A stretch of DNA of 42,108 nucleotides from Desulfobulbaceae bacterium (GTDB taxonomy: Bacteria; Desulfobacterota; Desulfobulbia; Desulfobulbales; Desulfocapsaceae): NCBI GenBank assembly GCA_024640625.1, contig JAHEER010000026.1, positions 1-42,108 of the forward strand, in the 5' to 3' direction. Both the position numbers and the translations under genes were made by a program. Each line of letters starts with the position of its first letter. The stretch's first letter is position 1. Of the stretch, positions 7,832 to 16,929 are shown one piece after another. The notes below the pieces were generated by a model, which saw nothing but the letters and a program-made list of their open reading frames with translations, did not search any database and was not told the origin of the DNA.

Positions 7832-9028
7832 TCAGCTCTGCAGAGCTTCGGCGATCGAATCGCAGACATAGTCGATATTACTGGTGGTCAGGCCGGCCAC
7901 ATTGATGCGGCCGCCGCCTACCACGTATATACCTTTGTGTTCTTTCAGCCAGGCGACCGTGTCATCGGCCAGGCCGCTGAAGGAAAACATGCCGCGCTGC
8001 TGCCTGATATAGGAAAAATCCTGGTCAACTCCCCGGCTTGCCAGCCCTTCCACGAGTGCCGATCGCATGGAGATGATTCTCCTGCACATCCCTTCGAGTT
8101 CCCGGCGCCAGTTCTGTTCAAGCTCCGGGTTGGAGAGTACAGTTTTGACGATCAACCCGCCGTGGGCGGGGGGATTGGAGTAGCAGACCCGTACCGTGAG
8201 ATCCAGGTGGCTTTGGGCCACGGCTGCTTCCTGCGCGCTCGAGCTGATCACCGTAATGGCTCCGGTGCGCTCATTGTAGAGGCCGAAGTTTTTGGAAAAG
8301 GAACTGGCTACGAAGAAGTCAGGGCCGGCCGCTGCAAAGGCGTTGACGCTGCTGCGGTCCTGGTCGACGCTGTCGCCGAAGCCCTGATAGGCGAAGTCGA
8401 GAAAACCGATCCAGCCTTTATCGGCAGCCAGAGCTGCGACCTCTTTCCATTGGTCAGGTTCCAGGTCGACGCCGGTGGGATTGTGGCAGCAGCCATGCAG
8501 CAGTACCACATCGCCGGCCGGCACCTCGGCCAATGTAGCTAAGAATTCGTCGTAATTAAGGCCTTTGGTGTCGCGGTTGTAGTACGGATAGCTTTTCAGT
8601 TTGAATCCGGCTGCTCCGAAAATGCCGTGGTGGTTTGCCCAGGTGGGCGAGCTGATCCATATGGTGGCGCCCGGGATGAATTTCTGGATGAGTTCACCAC
8701 CGATGCGCAGTGCGCCGGTACCTCCGGGAGCATGTGCGGTCACTGCCCGGCCGGAATTGATCACTGCACTGTGCTCTCCGAACAGCAGCCGCTGCACGCA
8801 GGAGGTGTAGAGCGGATCACCGGATATGGGCAGATAGCTCTTAGTTTGCTCCTCCTCCAGAAGGAGCCGTTCGGCTTTCTTGACACTCTCCAAAATCGGC
8901 GTAATCCCCTGGTCGTCTTTATAGACGCCAGCACCAAGATTGACCTTGTTGGGATTGGTGTCCTGCTTGAAGGCTTCAGTGAGTCCGAAAATAGCATCAG
9001 GTGCCGCCGCCGCGATTGATTTCCACAT
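7832..9028 (-). CDS. Class I aspartate/aromatic aminotransferase
   Basis: A 398-residue PLP-dependent aminotransferase of the AspC/TyrB group. The PLP lysine is in SSFSKNFGLYNERTG, which also contains the Asn-Glu-Arg region typical of AspC/TyrB. The substrate-binding GCCHNPTGVDL (usually HxCCHNPTG) and the FDxAYQGF motif are present, here LDFAYQGFG. The C-terminal Arg expected for carboxylate binding lies near GGRINVAG. The start is ATG 9028 because the family begins MWxxIxxAxPDxIFGL there and GAGGA precedes it; an upstream in-frame start at 9127 adds 33 residues unlike the family. Known members transaminate aspartate and Phe/Tyr/Trp; the nearby iorAB and paaK genes would suit aromatic substrates, but specificity is inferred. 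Confidence 0.92.
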   Translation of the reverse strand: MWKSIAAAAPDAIFGLTEAFKQDTNPNKVNLGAGVYKDDQGITPILESVKKAERLLLEEEQTKSYLPISGDPLYTSCVQRLLFGEHSAVINSGRAVTAHAPGGTGALRIGGELIQKFIPGATIWISSPTWANHHGIFGAAGFKLKSYPYYNRDTKGLNYDEFLATLAEVPAGDVVLLHGCCHNPTGVDLEPDQWKEVAALAADKGWIGFLDFAYQGFGDSVDQDRSSVNAFAAAGPDFFVASSFSKNFGLYNERTGAITVISSSAQEAAVAQSHLDLTVRVCYSNPPAHGGLIVKTVLSNPELEQNWRRELEGMCRRIISMRSALVEGLASRGVDQDFSYIRQQRGMFSFSGLADDTVAWLKEHKGIYVVGGGRINVAGLTTSNIDYVCDSIAEALQS

Positions 9029-9238
9029 AGATTCCTCGTTGTCAGATTGATTAATGATGAGTGGCAAACATAAGTACTTGGACAAAGTCATGTCAACCTC
9101 GATCGCCGAAAAGTTCAGCCTGGTCAAACTGGACTTTTCTGCTGTCAGAGCCTGCGGTCATGGTACTGGTAATTGAAACGACAGCGACCCACACTGCTCT
9201 CGGAACAGGGAAGGGTTGAGAAGAAGACGATCAGAACA

Positions 9239-9419
9239 ATGGTTTTCGATAGGGACGGCACTCTGGTCGATTCGGAGCCAACGCACTGGCAGGCGAGGAA
9301 GCAGGCTCTTGCGGCCCATGGCAGCCGATCATGACTTCAGTGTTACAGATCTGCTTCTCAACACTCTCGCGGAGTTTGATGATCGTCTGCTGCAGCAACT
9401 CGCCGCCAGCACGGGTTGA
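9239..9419 (+). pseudogene. Decayed HAD-family hydrolase, N- and C-terminal fragments
   Basis: From ATG 9239 the frame reads VFDRDGTLVDSEPTHW, the phosphatase motif I of beta-phosphoglucomutase-like HAD enzymes (nucleophile Asp, DGTLVDSEP), and stops at 9334. In another frame, from about 9318 to 9419, the sequence reads ADHDFSVTDLLLNTLAEFD and ends in a stop, similar to the C-terminus of HAD hydrolases (ADhxxxdlxel). The middle of the protein, with motifs II and III, is absent. A deletion joining the two ends out of frame explains this best. No intact gene remains between the aminotransferase and the CBS-ACT gene. The C-terminal match is weaker than the N-terminal one. Confidence 0.6.
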
Positions 9420-9446
9420 GCGTACCGGCGGCGACCGCCGCGGCAG

Positions 9447-10127
9447 TCAGCCGGCAAGATCGGGGAGGTACGGGGTGAGGTCTTTGACATAGCGGGTCAG
9501 GACCTTGAAGTGATTCTTGTTGAGCAGCGCCACGGCCCGGGGGCCGTCGTCGCCGGAGAGTCTGAGCACCAGCTGATTGATTTCGGGATAGTTGGGCATC
9601 GGCAGCGTGATCATGCTCTGGATATTGATTGCCTTATCTCGCAGAATTGCACTGACATCGGCGATGGCCCCGATCCTGTCCTTGACCAGCACTGAGATCC
9701 GCACCGACTCCTCGCTCATGCCGATGGCTTGAAGCAGCACCTCCATCACATCGGTACTGGTGATAATGCCGACCAGGTCATCGTTTTCCAGAACCGGCAG
9801 GGCACTGATGTTGTTGCTCTGCATAATGAAGGCGGCCCGTTCGATGGTGGTCTCGGTGGTAATGGTCACCACCGTTTTGATCATGATCATCTCGACCAGA
9901 ATTTTTTCCAGCAGGTAGCCCAGTTCGTGAGTGCTCAGGGTATTGGCCGGGGATGCCCAGTTCTGCTTCAGATCCCTGTCGGAGAGGATGCCCACCAGTT
10001 TGCCCTTGGCGCTTAAAACCAGGAGGTGATCGATGGCCCATTTGTCAATCAGTTCCTTGGCTTCCACCAGGGTTGCTTTGGGGGATACGGTTATCAGGTT
10101 GGTGTGCATTATGCTGCCGACGTACAT
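9447..10127 (-). CDS. AcuB-like CBS-ACT domain protein
   Basis: A 226-residue protein with two CBS domains (about residues 7-60 and 80-135) followed by an ACT domain (about 145-215). CBS pairs usually bind adenine nucleotides and ACT domains usually bind amino acids. The CBS pattern ILSDRDLKQ (first) and LVGIITSTDVMEVL (second) is clear; the ACT domain starts SVRISVLVKDRIGAIADVS. The arrangement matches AcuB-like proteins. The start was moved from an in-frame ATG at 10199 to ATG 10127, where MYVGSIMHTNLITV begins the first CBS domain and GGAGG lies 7 bases upstream. It is divergent from iorA across a 439-base gap. A role as an amino-acid or energy sensor for the aromatic amino acid cluster is plausible but inferred. 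Confidence 0.88.
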   Translation of the reverse strand: MYVGSIMHTNLITVSPKATLVEAKELIDKWAIDHLLVLSAKGKLVGILSDRDLKQNWASPANTLSTHELGYLLEKILVEMIMIKTVVTITTETTIERAAFIMQSNNISALPVLENDDLVGIITSTDVMEVLLQAIGMSEESVRISVLVKDRIGAIADVSAILRDKAINIQSMITLPMPNYPEINQLVLRLSGDDGPRAVALLNKNHFKVLTRYVKDLTPYLPDLAG

Positions 10128-10566
10128 GTGGCTGCCTCCGATTGGTGGGTGAATGAGTATAGGATAGTTTTCAACTGGTGCGGTTTCATTATAATCCATG
10201 TCAGGGCCGAAACAATCGATTTGTAGCTCCCTTGAAAAATTGTTTTTCCGCTCGATCTCTGCGGTGCACGGTCAGAGTTTATCCCCGGAATAGTTACCGC
10301 CTGGTTGTGATACAATTTTTCCGCGCCCCAGGATCTTGACCTGAAGTTCTGATCTAGCAGCGTACCCCTGTAAGAACAAGAAAAGGTCCTTTTATCGTAG
10401 TGATTGATTTGCCTCGGCCGGCGCTTCTTCAGGGAAAAAACCCTTGCCTGGAACAATGTTTTCGGAGTAGTTTTGCAGATTGCCTTAAGCAACCGCCAGA
10501 CAGGCCTTTCTGCCGCGGGGCATGGAGCAATAAACCCAAAAAACACTAAAGAATCACAGGTAACTG
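10128..10566. other. Long divergent regulatory gap between the CBS-ACT gene and iorA
   Basis: These 439 bases contain no defensible gene, though stop-free stretches exist on the minus strand. A TATAAT at about 10190 has no well-placed -35. A weak inverted repeat, GAAAAATTGT (10234-10243) and ACAATTTTTC (10312-10321), is visible. The length suggests a regulated promoter or leader for iorAB, but I recognise no known riboswitch. Confidence 0.45.
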
Positions 10567-12390
10567 ATGACTGCACGAGCACAAAACAATTCGACCTGGA
10601 TGTCAGGCAACGAGGCCATCGCACTTGGCGCTTATGAAGCGGGAGTAGTGGTCGCCTCCGGATATCCTGGCACACCGTCCACGGAGATAATGGAGTATCT
10701 CTCCACCTATGACACGGTATACACCGAATGGGCTCCCAACGAGAAAGTGGGGCTTGAAGTGGCCATCGGCGCTTCCTTTGCCGGCGGACGGGCCCTGGCC
10801 ACCATGAAGCATGTCGGCCTCAACGTGGCCGCCGATCCCTTGTTTACCGCCTCTTATACTGGCGGCAGAGCGGGAATCGTGGTGCTCACCGCGGACGATC
10901 CCGATATGCATTCTTCCCAGAACGAGCAGGACAACCGCAACTACGCCCTGGCAGCTAAAATACCCATGCTTGAGCCCTCCGATCCAGCCGAGGCCAAGGA
11001 ATTTCTGAAGCGTGCCTTCGAGCTCGGGGAAGAGCTTGATTCGCCTGTGCTGTTGCGGATCACCACCAGGATAGCCCATGTCAAGGGCGTGGTTCAGCGC
11101 GGAGAGGTGGCTGCTCCGACGGACAAGCCGGAGATCGAGAAACACCCGGAGAAGTTCGTGATGCTGCCGGCCATGGCGCGCAGGCGCAGGGTGGTCGTTG
11201 AAGAGCGCATGATGAGATGCAAAGAGATAGCCGAAACGGCCGATTTCAATGTGATCGAAGATGGCGACAGCACACGCGGCTTCATCACCTCGGGCGTATC
11301 CTATCTTTACGTAAAGGAGGCCTTTCCCGAGGCGGCCGTGTTGAAGCTCGGCATGTGCTGGCCGCTGCCAGAGAAGAAAATCAGGGATTTTGCCGCCTCG
11401 GTCGAGGAGCTCTATGTGGTCGAGGAACTCGACCCGTTTCTAGAAACCCAGATCAAGGCGATGGGGATCGACTGTCACGGCAAAGACCTGATCCCCGCCA
11501 TAGGCGAACTCAACACTGCCGTGGTGAAGAAGTCGATCGACCCGCAACGGGCACCCAAGGATCTTTACGAGCCGGTGGAGCTGCCACCCCGGCCGCCAAA
11601 CATGTGTGCGGGCTGTCCTCATCGCGGTATCTTCTTTACCTTGTCGCGGATGAAGAAGGTCTTCGTGTCCGGCGACATCGGCTGCTATACCCTGGGCTTT
11701 CTGCCGCCGCTCAACGCTCTGGACTCGACGGTCTGCATGGGGGCTTCGATCCCGATGGCCCACGGCATGGTCAAAGCCCTCGGTGAGGGGGCCCACGATC
11801 GGGTGGTGTCGGTTATCGGTGATTCGACCTTTGTACACTCAGGCATTACCGGGCTCATCAACTCGGTCTACAACGGCTCGGCCGCAACCCTGATCATTCT
11901 CGACAACCGCATCACCGCGATGACCGGCCAGCAGCCCAACCCTTCTTCCGGTTCGACAATACGGGGAGAGGCCGCCCAGGAACTCGACCTTGAGGCCCTG
12001 TGCCGGGCCTGCGGGGTCAAGCACGTTCGGCTGCTGGACCCCCATGACGTTCCCGAATGCCGCAAGGTAATCAAAGAAGAGGTGGAGCGTGACGAGATGT
12101 CCGTCATCATTGCCCAGGCGCCCTGTGTGCTGCTGCCGGACATGAAGCTGCGCAAGCCGGTCTCCTATTACACCAACATCGACAATTGTGTCGGCTGCAC
12201 TTCCTGCATCAGGCTTGGCTGCCCGGCCATAAGCTGGACCGTGTTCGAGGAGGGAGAGGCAGAGGCCAGAGGGTACAAGAAGAGCCAGAAAGGCTACTCC
12301 AGAATTGACGAAGTGCTCTGCAATGACTGCGGGCAATGTGCGTCACTGTGTAAATTCAATGCCATCACCAGGGGAGAGCCGACACGATGA
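10567..12390 (+). CDS. iorA: Indolepyruvate ferredoxin oxidoreductase, alpha subunit
   Basis: A 607-residue alpha subunit of the TPP-dependent 2-oxoacid oxidoreductase that turns indolepyruvate and other aryl pyruvates into aryl-acetyl-CoA, CO2 and reduced ferredoxin. The N-terminal part has the pyrimidine-binding region (SGYPGTPSTEIMEYL, then EWAPNEKVGLEVAIG). The TPP-binding half contains CAGCPHRG, VSGDIGCYTLG and VIGDSTFVHSGI, then DNRITAMTGQQPNPSSG, all typical of IorA. The C-terminus carries two 4Fe-4S motifs, CVGCTSCIRLGCP and CNDCGQCASLC. The stop overlaps iorB by four bases, so the two are translationally coupled. Confidence 0.96.
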   Translation: MTARAQNNSTWMSGNEAIALGAYEAGVVVASGYPGTPSTEIMEYLSTYDTVYTEWAPNEKVGLEVAIGASFAGGRALATMKHVGLNVAADPLFTASYTGGRAGIVVLTADDPDMHSSQNEQDNRNYALAAKIPMLEPSDPAEAKEFLKRAFELGEELDSPVLLRITTRIAHVKGVVQRGEVAAPTDKPEIEKHPEKFVMLPAMARRRRVVVEERMMRCKEIAETADFNVIEDGDSTRGFITSGVSYLYVKEAFPEAAVLKLGMCWPLPEKKIRDFAASVEELYVVEELDPFLETQIKAMGIDCHGKDLIPAIGELNTAVVKKSIDPQRAPKDLYEPVELPPRPPNMCAGCPHRGIFFTLSRMKKVFVSGDIGCYTLGFLPPLNALDSTVCMGASIPMAHGMVKALGEGAHDRVVSVIGDSTFVHSGITGLINSVYNGSAATLIILDNRITAMTGQQPNPSSGSTIRGEAAQELDLEALCRACGVKHVRLLDPHDVPECRKVIKEEVERDEMSVIIAQAPCVLLPDMKLRKPVSYYTNIDNCVGCTSCIRLGCPAISWTVFEEGEAEARGYKKSQKGYSRIDEVLCNDCGQCASLCKFNAITRGEPTR

Positions 12391-12971
12391 GTGTGATTAG
12401 AAATATATTGTTTTCAGGAGTGGGCGGACAGGGCATCCTGCTGGCCAGTGAGTTGACCGCCGAGGCCCTGCTGCAGGCAGGCTATGACGTCAAAAAAAGC
12501 GAGGTTCACGGCATGGCCCAGAGGGGCGGCTCGGTGACAGCGCAACTCAGGTACGGGGAGCGGGTTTATTCTCCGTTGATCGATCCCGGCACAGCAGATA
12601 TCCAGATGGCTTTTGAGATGATGGAGGCGGTGCGTTACCTGCCTTATCTGAAGCAGGACAGTACCGTCATAGTCAATACCCAGAAAATTCTTCCCCCATC
12701 GGTGGCAACGGGCCAGGCGGTGTATCCTGAAAATGTGCTGGATGAGCTGAGCAAAAGAGATATCAGGGTTATCGGCGTCGATGCCTTTGCCATCGCCAAA
12801 GAAGCTGGTGAGGTGCGCACCGCCAATGTCGCCCTGGTGGGGGCCTTGTCAGTGCACCTCGATGTCGAAGCGACGGTGTTTGAATCGATTATCGAACAGC
12901 GGGTGCCGCAGCGATTTCTGAAAGAGAACATGAAGGCCTTTGCCGGCGGCAGAGCTGCCGGAGGTGAGTAA
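12387..12971 (+). CDS. iorB: Indolepyruvate ferredoxin oxidoreductase, beta subunit
   Basis: A 194-residue gamma-type subunit, the partner of IorA. The N-terminal Rossmann-like stretch FSGVGGQGILLASELTAEA is the family signature, followed by SEVHGMAQRGGSV. The ATG overlaps the iorA stop (ATGA). Together they form the heterodimer or heterotetramer that oxidises aryl pyruvates with ferredoxin as acceptor. Length is normal for the family. The next gene, a phenylacetate-CoA ligase, begins 33 bases on. Confidence 0.96.
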   Translation: MSVIRNILFSGVGGQGILLASELTAEALLQAGYDVKKSEVHGMAQRGGSVTAQLRYGERVYSPLIDPGTADIQMAFEMMEAVRYLPYLKQDSTVIVNTQKILPPSVATGQAVYPENVLDELSKRDIRVIGVDAFAIAKEAGEVRTANVALVGALSVHLDVEATVFESIIEQRVPQRFLKENMKAFAGGRAAGGE

Positions 12972-13004
12972 GCGGAGATTTCTTCAGGACAGGAGAAAAG
13001 AGAG

Positions 13005-14315
13005 ATGTCGACAATCTATTGGGAAGAAGAAATAGAAACCCTGCCGCGGGTCGGCTTGGAATCGATCCAGTTGAAGCGGCTGCAGTCATTGATAAACAGG
13101 GTCTACAGAAAGGTCGAGCCCTACCGGCAGAAGATGATTGCGGCCGGGATCAAACCCGAAGACATACAGGGGCTCGAGGATCTGCAGCAACTGCCCTTCA
13201 CCAGCAAAGAGGATCTGCGGGAAAACTATCCCTTCGGGATGTTCACCATGGGGCTCGACGACGTTGTCCGGGTCCACGCCTCCTCGGGCACCACCGGCAA
13301 GCCGACGGTGGTCGGCTATACCAGAAACGATATCGACACCTGGGCCAACATGATGGCCCGGGCCCTGGCGAGTGCCGGAGCCACCAAAGGCGATATGGTT
13401 CATAACGCCTACGGCTACGGTCTGTTCACCGGCGGTCTCGGGGCCCACTACGGGGCTGAAAAGCTTGGGGCGACGGTTATCCCGGTCTCCGGGGGCAACT
13501 CGAAGCGGCAGATCACCATCATGAAAGATTTCGGCTCCACCATTCTCATGTCCACTCCCTCCTATGCACTGAATCTGGCCGATGCCATGGATCAAATGGG
13601 CATAGATCCATCGTCGCTCTCCCTGCGGGTCGGCATATTTGGAGCTGAGCCGTGGAGCGAGAACATGCGTGAAGAGGTGGAACACAAGCTGAACCTGAAA
13701 GCGGTCGATATCTATGGCCTCTCAGAAGTTATCGGTCCCGGGGTAGCCCAGGAATGCCTGACCTCCAGCGGCGGGATGCACATTTTCGAAGATCACTTCC
13801 TGCCGGAAATCATCGATCCCCAGACCGGCGCCACACTGCCTCCGGGCGAGAGGGGCGAGTTGGTTTTCACCACCCTGACCAAAGAGGCTTTTCCGGTCAT
13901 CCGCTACCGGACCAAAGATATCACCAGCCTCCATTACGAGACCTGCAACTGCGGCCGCACTTTGGTGCGCATGGAGAAGGTCACCGGCCGCTCGGATGAT
14001 ATGCTGATCATCAGAGGAGTCAACGTCTTCCCGTCCCAGGTCGAACACGTGCTGATGGGAATAGAAGGGGTGGAACCCCATTATCAGATCATCGTGGAGC
14101 GGGAAGGTACCATGGATACCATGACCGTTGAGGTCGAGGTAAGCGATTCCCTGTTCAGCGATGAAATCAAAGGCCTCGAGGCGCTTACCAAACGCATAAC
14201 CAGAGATGTCAAAGACATACTCGGGGTGACCTGCCGGGTCAAGCTGGTGAATCCCCGCGCCATACAGCGCAGCGAAGGAAAAGCGCAGCGGGTCATTGAC
14301 AATCGTAAAATCTGA
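13005..14315 (+). CDS. paaK: Phenylacetate-CoA ligase, first copy
   Basis: A 436-residue member of the adenylate-forming family that couples phenylacetate or related aryl acids to CoA with ATP giving AMP and PPi. The phosphate loop [14 protein letters not shown] is at about residue 92; [15 protein letters not shown] and the YRTKDIT hinge and [20 protein letters not shown] stretch are typical PaaK motifs. Length is normal. ATG 13005 is preceded by GGAGAAAAGAG. It follows iorB and precedes an ACT-domain gene and a second paaK, so the protein could use aryl-acetyl-CoA made by IorAB, in the ligation or the reverse direction. The two PaaK copies are clearly homologous but diverged; their substrates cannot be told apart here. 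Confidence 0.95.
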   Translation: MSTIYWEEEIETLPRVGLESIQLKRLQSLINRVYRKVEPYRQKMIAAGIKPEDIQGLEDLQQLPFTSKEDLRENYPFGMFTMGLDDVVRVHASSGTTGKPTVVGYTRNDIDTWANMMARALASAGATKGDMVHNAYGYGLFTGGLGAHYGAEKLGATVIPVSGGNSKRQITIMKDFGSTILMSTPSYALNLADAMDQMGIDPSSLSLRVGIFGAEPWSENMREEVEHKLNLKAVDIYGLSEVIGPGVAQECLTSSGGMHIFEDHFLPEIIDPQTGATLPPGERGELVFTTLTKEAFPVIRYRTKDITSLHYETCNCGRTLVRMEKVTGRSDDMLIIRGVNVFPSQVEHVLMGIEGVEPHYQIIVEREGTMDTMTVEVEVSDSLFSDEIKGLEALTKRITRDVKDILGVTCRVKLVNPRAIQRSEGKAQRVIDNRKI

Positions 14316-14330
14316 GTTCGGGAGAAGATC

Positions 14331-14762
14331 ATGCGGGTAGAACAGATTGCGGTGTTTCTTGAAAACAAATCGGGACGCCTGGCTGAAATAACATCCATAC
14401 TTGCAGAGAACAATATCAATATCAGGGCGCTGTCGGTGGCCGACACGGCTGACTTCGGCATCCTGAGACTGATTGTCGACAAGGTCGACGAGGCTGAGAA
14501 GGCGCTCAAGGGAAAAGGTTTCACGGTCGGCAAGACCACGGTGATCGCGGTTGAGGTTCCGGATCGGACCGGCGGCCTGGCGGCGGTACTCGACTGCATC
14601 CAGAAGATCGGGCTCAACGTCGAATACATGTACGCCTTTGTCAACAAGACCGGGGAAAACGCCGTCCTGATCTTTCGCTTTGATGATATGACCAGGGCGA
14701 TCGATTCACTGCAGGAACATGGTTTTACCATTCTTGAAAGCAGTCAGGTGTATAATCTCTAG
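14331..14762 (+). CDS. Tandem ACT-domain protein
   Basis: A 143-residue protein made of two ACT domains (about residues 3-68 and 72-140). The first begins VEQIAVFLENKSGRLAEITS; the second begins VIAVEVPDRTGGLAAVLD, both with the Gly-Arg/Gly-Leu turn of amino-acid-binding ACT domains. There is no catalytic or DNA-binding part. GGAGAAG precedes the ATG. Stand-alone ACT proteins of this type commonly sit beside IorAB/PaaK genes. It probably senses an aromatic amino acid or aryl acid and regulates the enzymes by contact; this is inference. Confidence 0.9.
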   Translation: MRVEQIAVFLENKSGRLAEITSILAENNINIRALSVADTADFGILRLIVDKVDEAEKALKGKGFTVGKTTVIAVEVPDRTGGLAAVLDCIQKIGLNVEYMYAFVNKTGENAVLIFRFDDMTRAIDSLQEHGFTILESSQVYNL

Positions 14763-14899
14763 GATCAATCCGTAGCTGCGGCAACCCGCTGCAGCGTCCT
14801 GCGCACCGGCTCACACCGGGCCGCCCCCTGGCGCTGGCGAGCGGGCAGTGGTGCTGCTGATGGGGTTGGCTGGGCAGTAATGAAGAGTTGGTGGACAAG
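14763..14899 (+). other. GC-rich leader before the second paaK
   Basis: The 137 bases between the ACT gene and the second paaK are GC-rich and contain several short complementary stretches, such as CCGG around CTCACA near 14807. Nothing is coding by any clear sign. It could act as a folded spacer or attenuator, but no T-tract follows. Confidence 0.3.
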
Positions 14900-16195
14900 A
14901 TGATGTGGGATACAAATGAACAGATGGCAGCCGATGATCTGGCCCGGCTGCAGCTCGACCGGCTGCAGACCATGGTCGGTCGGGTGGCCACGCACGTACC
15001 GTTCTACCGGAACAAATTCAAAGAAGACAAATTTGACGTGGCCTCACTGGCCGCGCTCGATGATATCAGGCGGCTGCCCTTCACCTCCAAACAGGATCTG
15101 CGCAACAATTACCCCTATGGGATGTTTGCCGTGCCATTAAGAGATGTGGTCCGCATCCATTCATCGTCGGGAACCACCGGAATGGCCACTGTCGTGGGCT
15201 ATACCCAGAACGACATCGACACCTGGTCGAACCTCATTGCCCGTATCCTGACGGCCGCCGGGGTCTCTACTCATGACGTGATCCAGATAGCCTTCGGTTA
15301 TGGCCTGTTCACCGGCGGCTTCGGCCTGCACTACGGGGCGGAAAAGCTTGGTGCCTCGGTAATCCCGATTTCCTCGGGCAACACCCGCAGACAGATTCAG
15401 ATCATGCAGGATTTCAAGACCACCGCTCTGGTCTGCACGCCCTCCTATGCCCTCAAAATAGCCGATGTGATGATGGATCAGGGCATCAACCCCAACGGTC
15501 TGTCGCTCAAGTTCGGTCTGTTCGGCGCCGAGCCTTGGTCCGAGAAGATGAGACAGGAAATCAGCGAGCGGCTCGGCATCCTGGCCACCGACAACTATGG
15601 TCTTTCAGAAGTAATGGGACCGGGAGTAGCAGGCGAATGTCAACACTGCAACGGCCTGCACGTCAATGAAGACCATTTTTTCATGGAAATTCTCGATCCC
15701 GCAACCCTTGAACCCGTTGATCCCGGGCAGGTCGGTGAACTGGTAATCACTACCCTCACCAAGGAGGCGTTTCCAGTGGTCCGTTACCGGACCAGAGACT
15801 TGACCAGGCTCCTTCCCGAGCCTTGTCCGTGCGGCAGAACCTTCAGGCGGATAGAGCGCATCACCGGCAGGACGGACGACATGTTGATCATCAAGGGCGT
15901 AAATGTCTTTCCGACCCAGATAGAATCGATCCTGTTCGACATCGAAGGAACCCAGCCCCATTATAACCTGATCATCGAACGGGAGCACAACGAGGATAAA
16001 GTCACGGTGCTCATCGAGGTAGTCGAATCGATTTTCTTCGATGAGATGAAGAAGCAGCGGACCATGGTTGACCACATCAAAAAGCGGCTGGCTTCGGAAC
16101 TCGGTGTCGGAGTGCATGTCAAACTGGTCGAGGAGCGGAGCCTGGAGCGCTTCAACGGCAAGGGAGCCCGGGTCATCGACAAACGTGAGCTTTGA
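14900..16195 (+). CDS. paaK: Phenylacetate-CoA ligase, second copy
   Basis: A 431-residue paralogue of the upstream PaaK. It has the same motifs: [65 protein letters not shown] and the C-terminal [10 protein letters not shown], the region with the catalytic Lys. In the P-loop the usual Lys-Pro after SSGTTG is Met-Ala, while the first copy keeps Lys-Pro. This may alter nucleotide handling. Start choice is uncertain: ATG 14900 or 14903, or an upstream TTG at 14888; no strong ribosome binding site is visible. Two copies beside each other suggest different aryl-acid preferences. Confidence 0.93.
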   Translation: MMWDTNEQMAADDLARLQLDRLQTMVGRVATHVPFYRNKFKEDKFDVASLAALDDIRRLPFTSKQDLRNNYPYGMFAVPLRDVVRIHSSSGTTGMATVVGYTQNDIDTWSNLIARILTAAGVSTHDVIQIAFGYGLFTGGFGLHYGAEKLGASVIPISSGNTRRQIQIMQDFKTTALVCTPSYALKIADVMMDQGINPNGLSLKFGLFGAEPWSEKMRQEISERLGILATDNYGLSEVMGPGVAGECQHCNGLHVNEDHFFMEILDPATLEPVDPGQVGELVITTLTKEAFPVVRYRTRDLTRLLPEPCPCGRTFRRIERITGRTDDMLIIKGVNVFPTQIESILFDIEGTQPHYNLIIEREHNEDKVTVLIEVVESIFFDEMKKQRTMVDHIKKRLASELGVGVHVKLVEERSLERFNGKGARVIDKREL

Positions 16196-16209
16196 TCCCG
16201 GAGAGGAAG

Positions 16210-16908
16210 ATGCGCAGAGATAGACGAGCCCCCAATGAACTGAGACCCTTCTCGGTGGAACAGGGCATCCAGCCCCAGGCCTATTCCTCCCTATTGATCA
16301 AGACTGGAAACACTCATGTGATATGCGCGGTCAGCCTCGAGGAAAAGGTCCCCCCTTTTCTGGAAGATGCGTCCATGGGCTGGATCACTGCCGAATATTC
16401 AATTCTTCCGGGTGCCACTTCCTCGCGCTATCGTCGGGAGATAGGCGCCAGATCGGGCAGGAGCATGGAGATACAGCGGTTGATTGGCCGCAGCCTGAGG
16501 ATGATGGTGGACCTTGGTGACCTCGAAGGGTATACCCTGCGGGTCGACTGCGATGTGCTCAACGCCGACGGCGGCACCAGAACCGCCTCGATCACCGGCG
16601 GTGCGCTGGCAGTCAAGGCGGCGATAGCCAGGATGGCGGCGGAAAGCAGGCTCCCGGCTCTGCCCGGGATCCAACCGCTGGCTGCCGTTTCTGCCGGACT
16701 CGTCGAGGGCCGGGTTCTGTTGGATCTTGACTATAGTGAAGATTCACAGGCCGATGCCGATGGTAACTTCGTCATGGCCGGCGATCGTTGGGTCGAGCTT
16801 CAGGTAACCGCCGAAACGGCTCCGCTCAGTGATGCGCAGTTTGACACCATCAAGAGTTTTGCGGCACAGGGTATCTCCGAGCTGCGCTCCCTTTGGGGAC
16901 GCGTGTAG
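16210..16908 (+). CDS. rph: Ribonuclease PH
   Basis: A 232-residue phosphorolytic 3'-to-5' exoribonuclease that trims tRNA 3' ends with phosphate. The family opening [16 protein letters not shown] is present, as is [23 protein letters not shown], whose Arg residues bind phosphate, and [18 protein letters not shown]. Start ATG 16210 has GGAGAGGA upstream; an in-frame TTG at 16192 overlaps the paaK stop and is less likely. It is the first housekeeping gene after the aryl-acid cluster and lies tightly before the radical SAM gene. Confidence 0.95.
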   Translation: MRRDRRAPNELRPFSVEQGIQPQAYSSLLIKTGNTHVICAVSLEEKVPPFLEDASMGWITAEYSILPGATSSRYRREIGARSGRSMEIQRLIGRSLRMMVDLGDLEGYTLRVDCDVLNADGGTRTASITGGALAVKAAIARMAAESRLPALPGIQPLAAVSAGLVEGRVLLDLDYSEDSQADADGNFVMAGDRWVELQVTAETAPLSDAQFDTIKSFAAQGISELRSLWGRV

Positions 16909-16929
16909 TAAGGCTGTTTTTCTGTGGTT

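Noticed and set aside
7694-8542. 282-codon plus-strand frame
   Set aside because: It is antisense to the well-supported aminotransferase and has no recognisable domain.
10234-10321. GAAAAATTGT / ACAATTTTTC inverted repeat
   Set aside because: AT-rich ten-base arms 68 bases apart are likely in any AT-rich leader; mentioned only within the gap entry.
10109-10675. 188-codon minus-strand frame over the iorA leader
   Set aside because: It overlaps the starts of two solid genes and its product has no family features.
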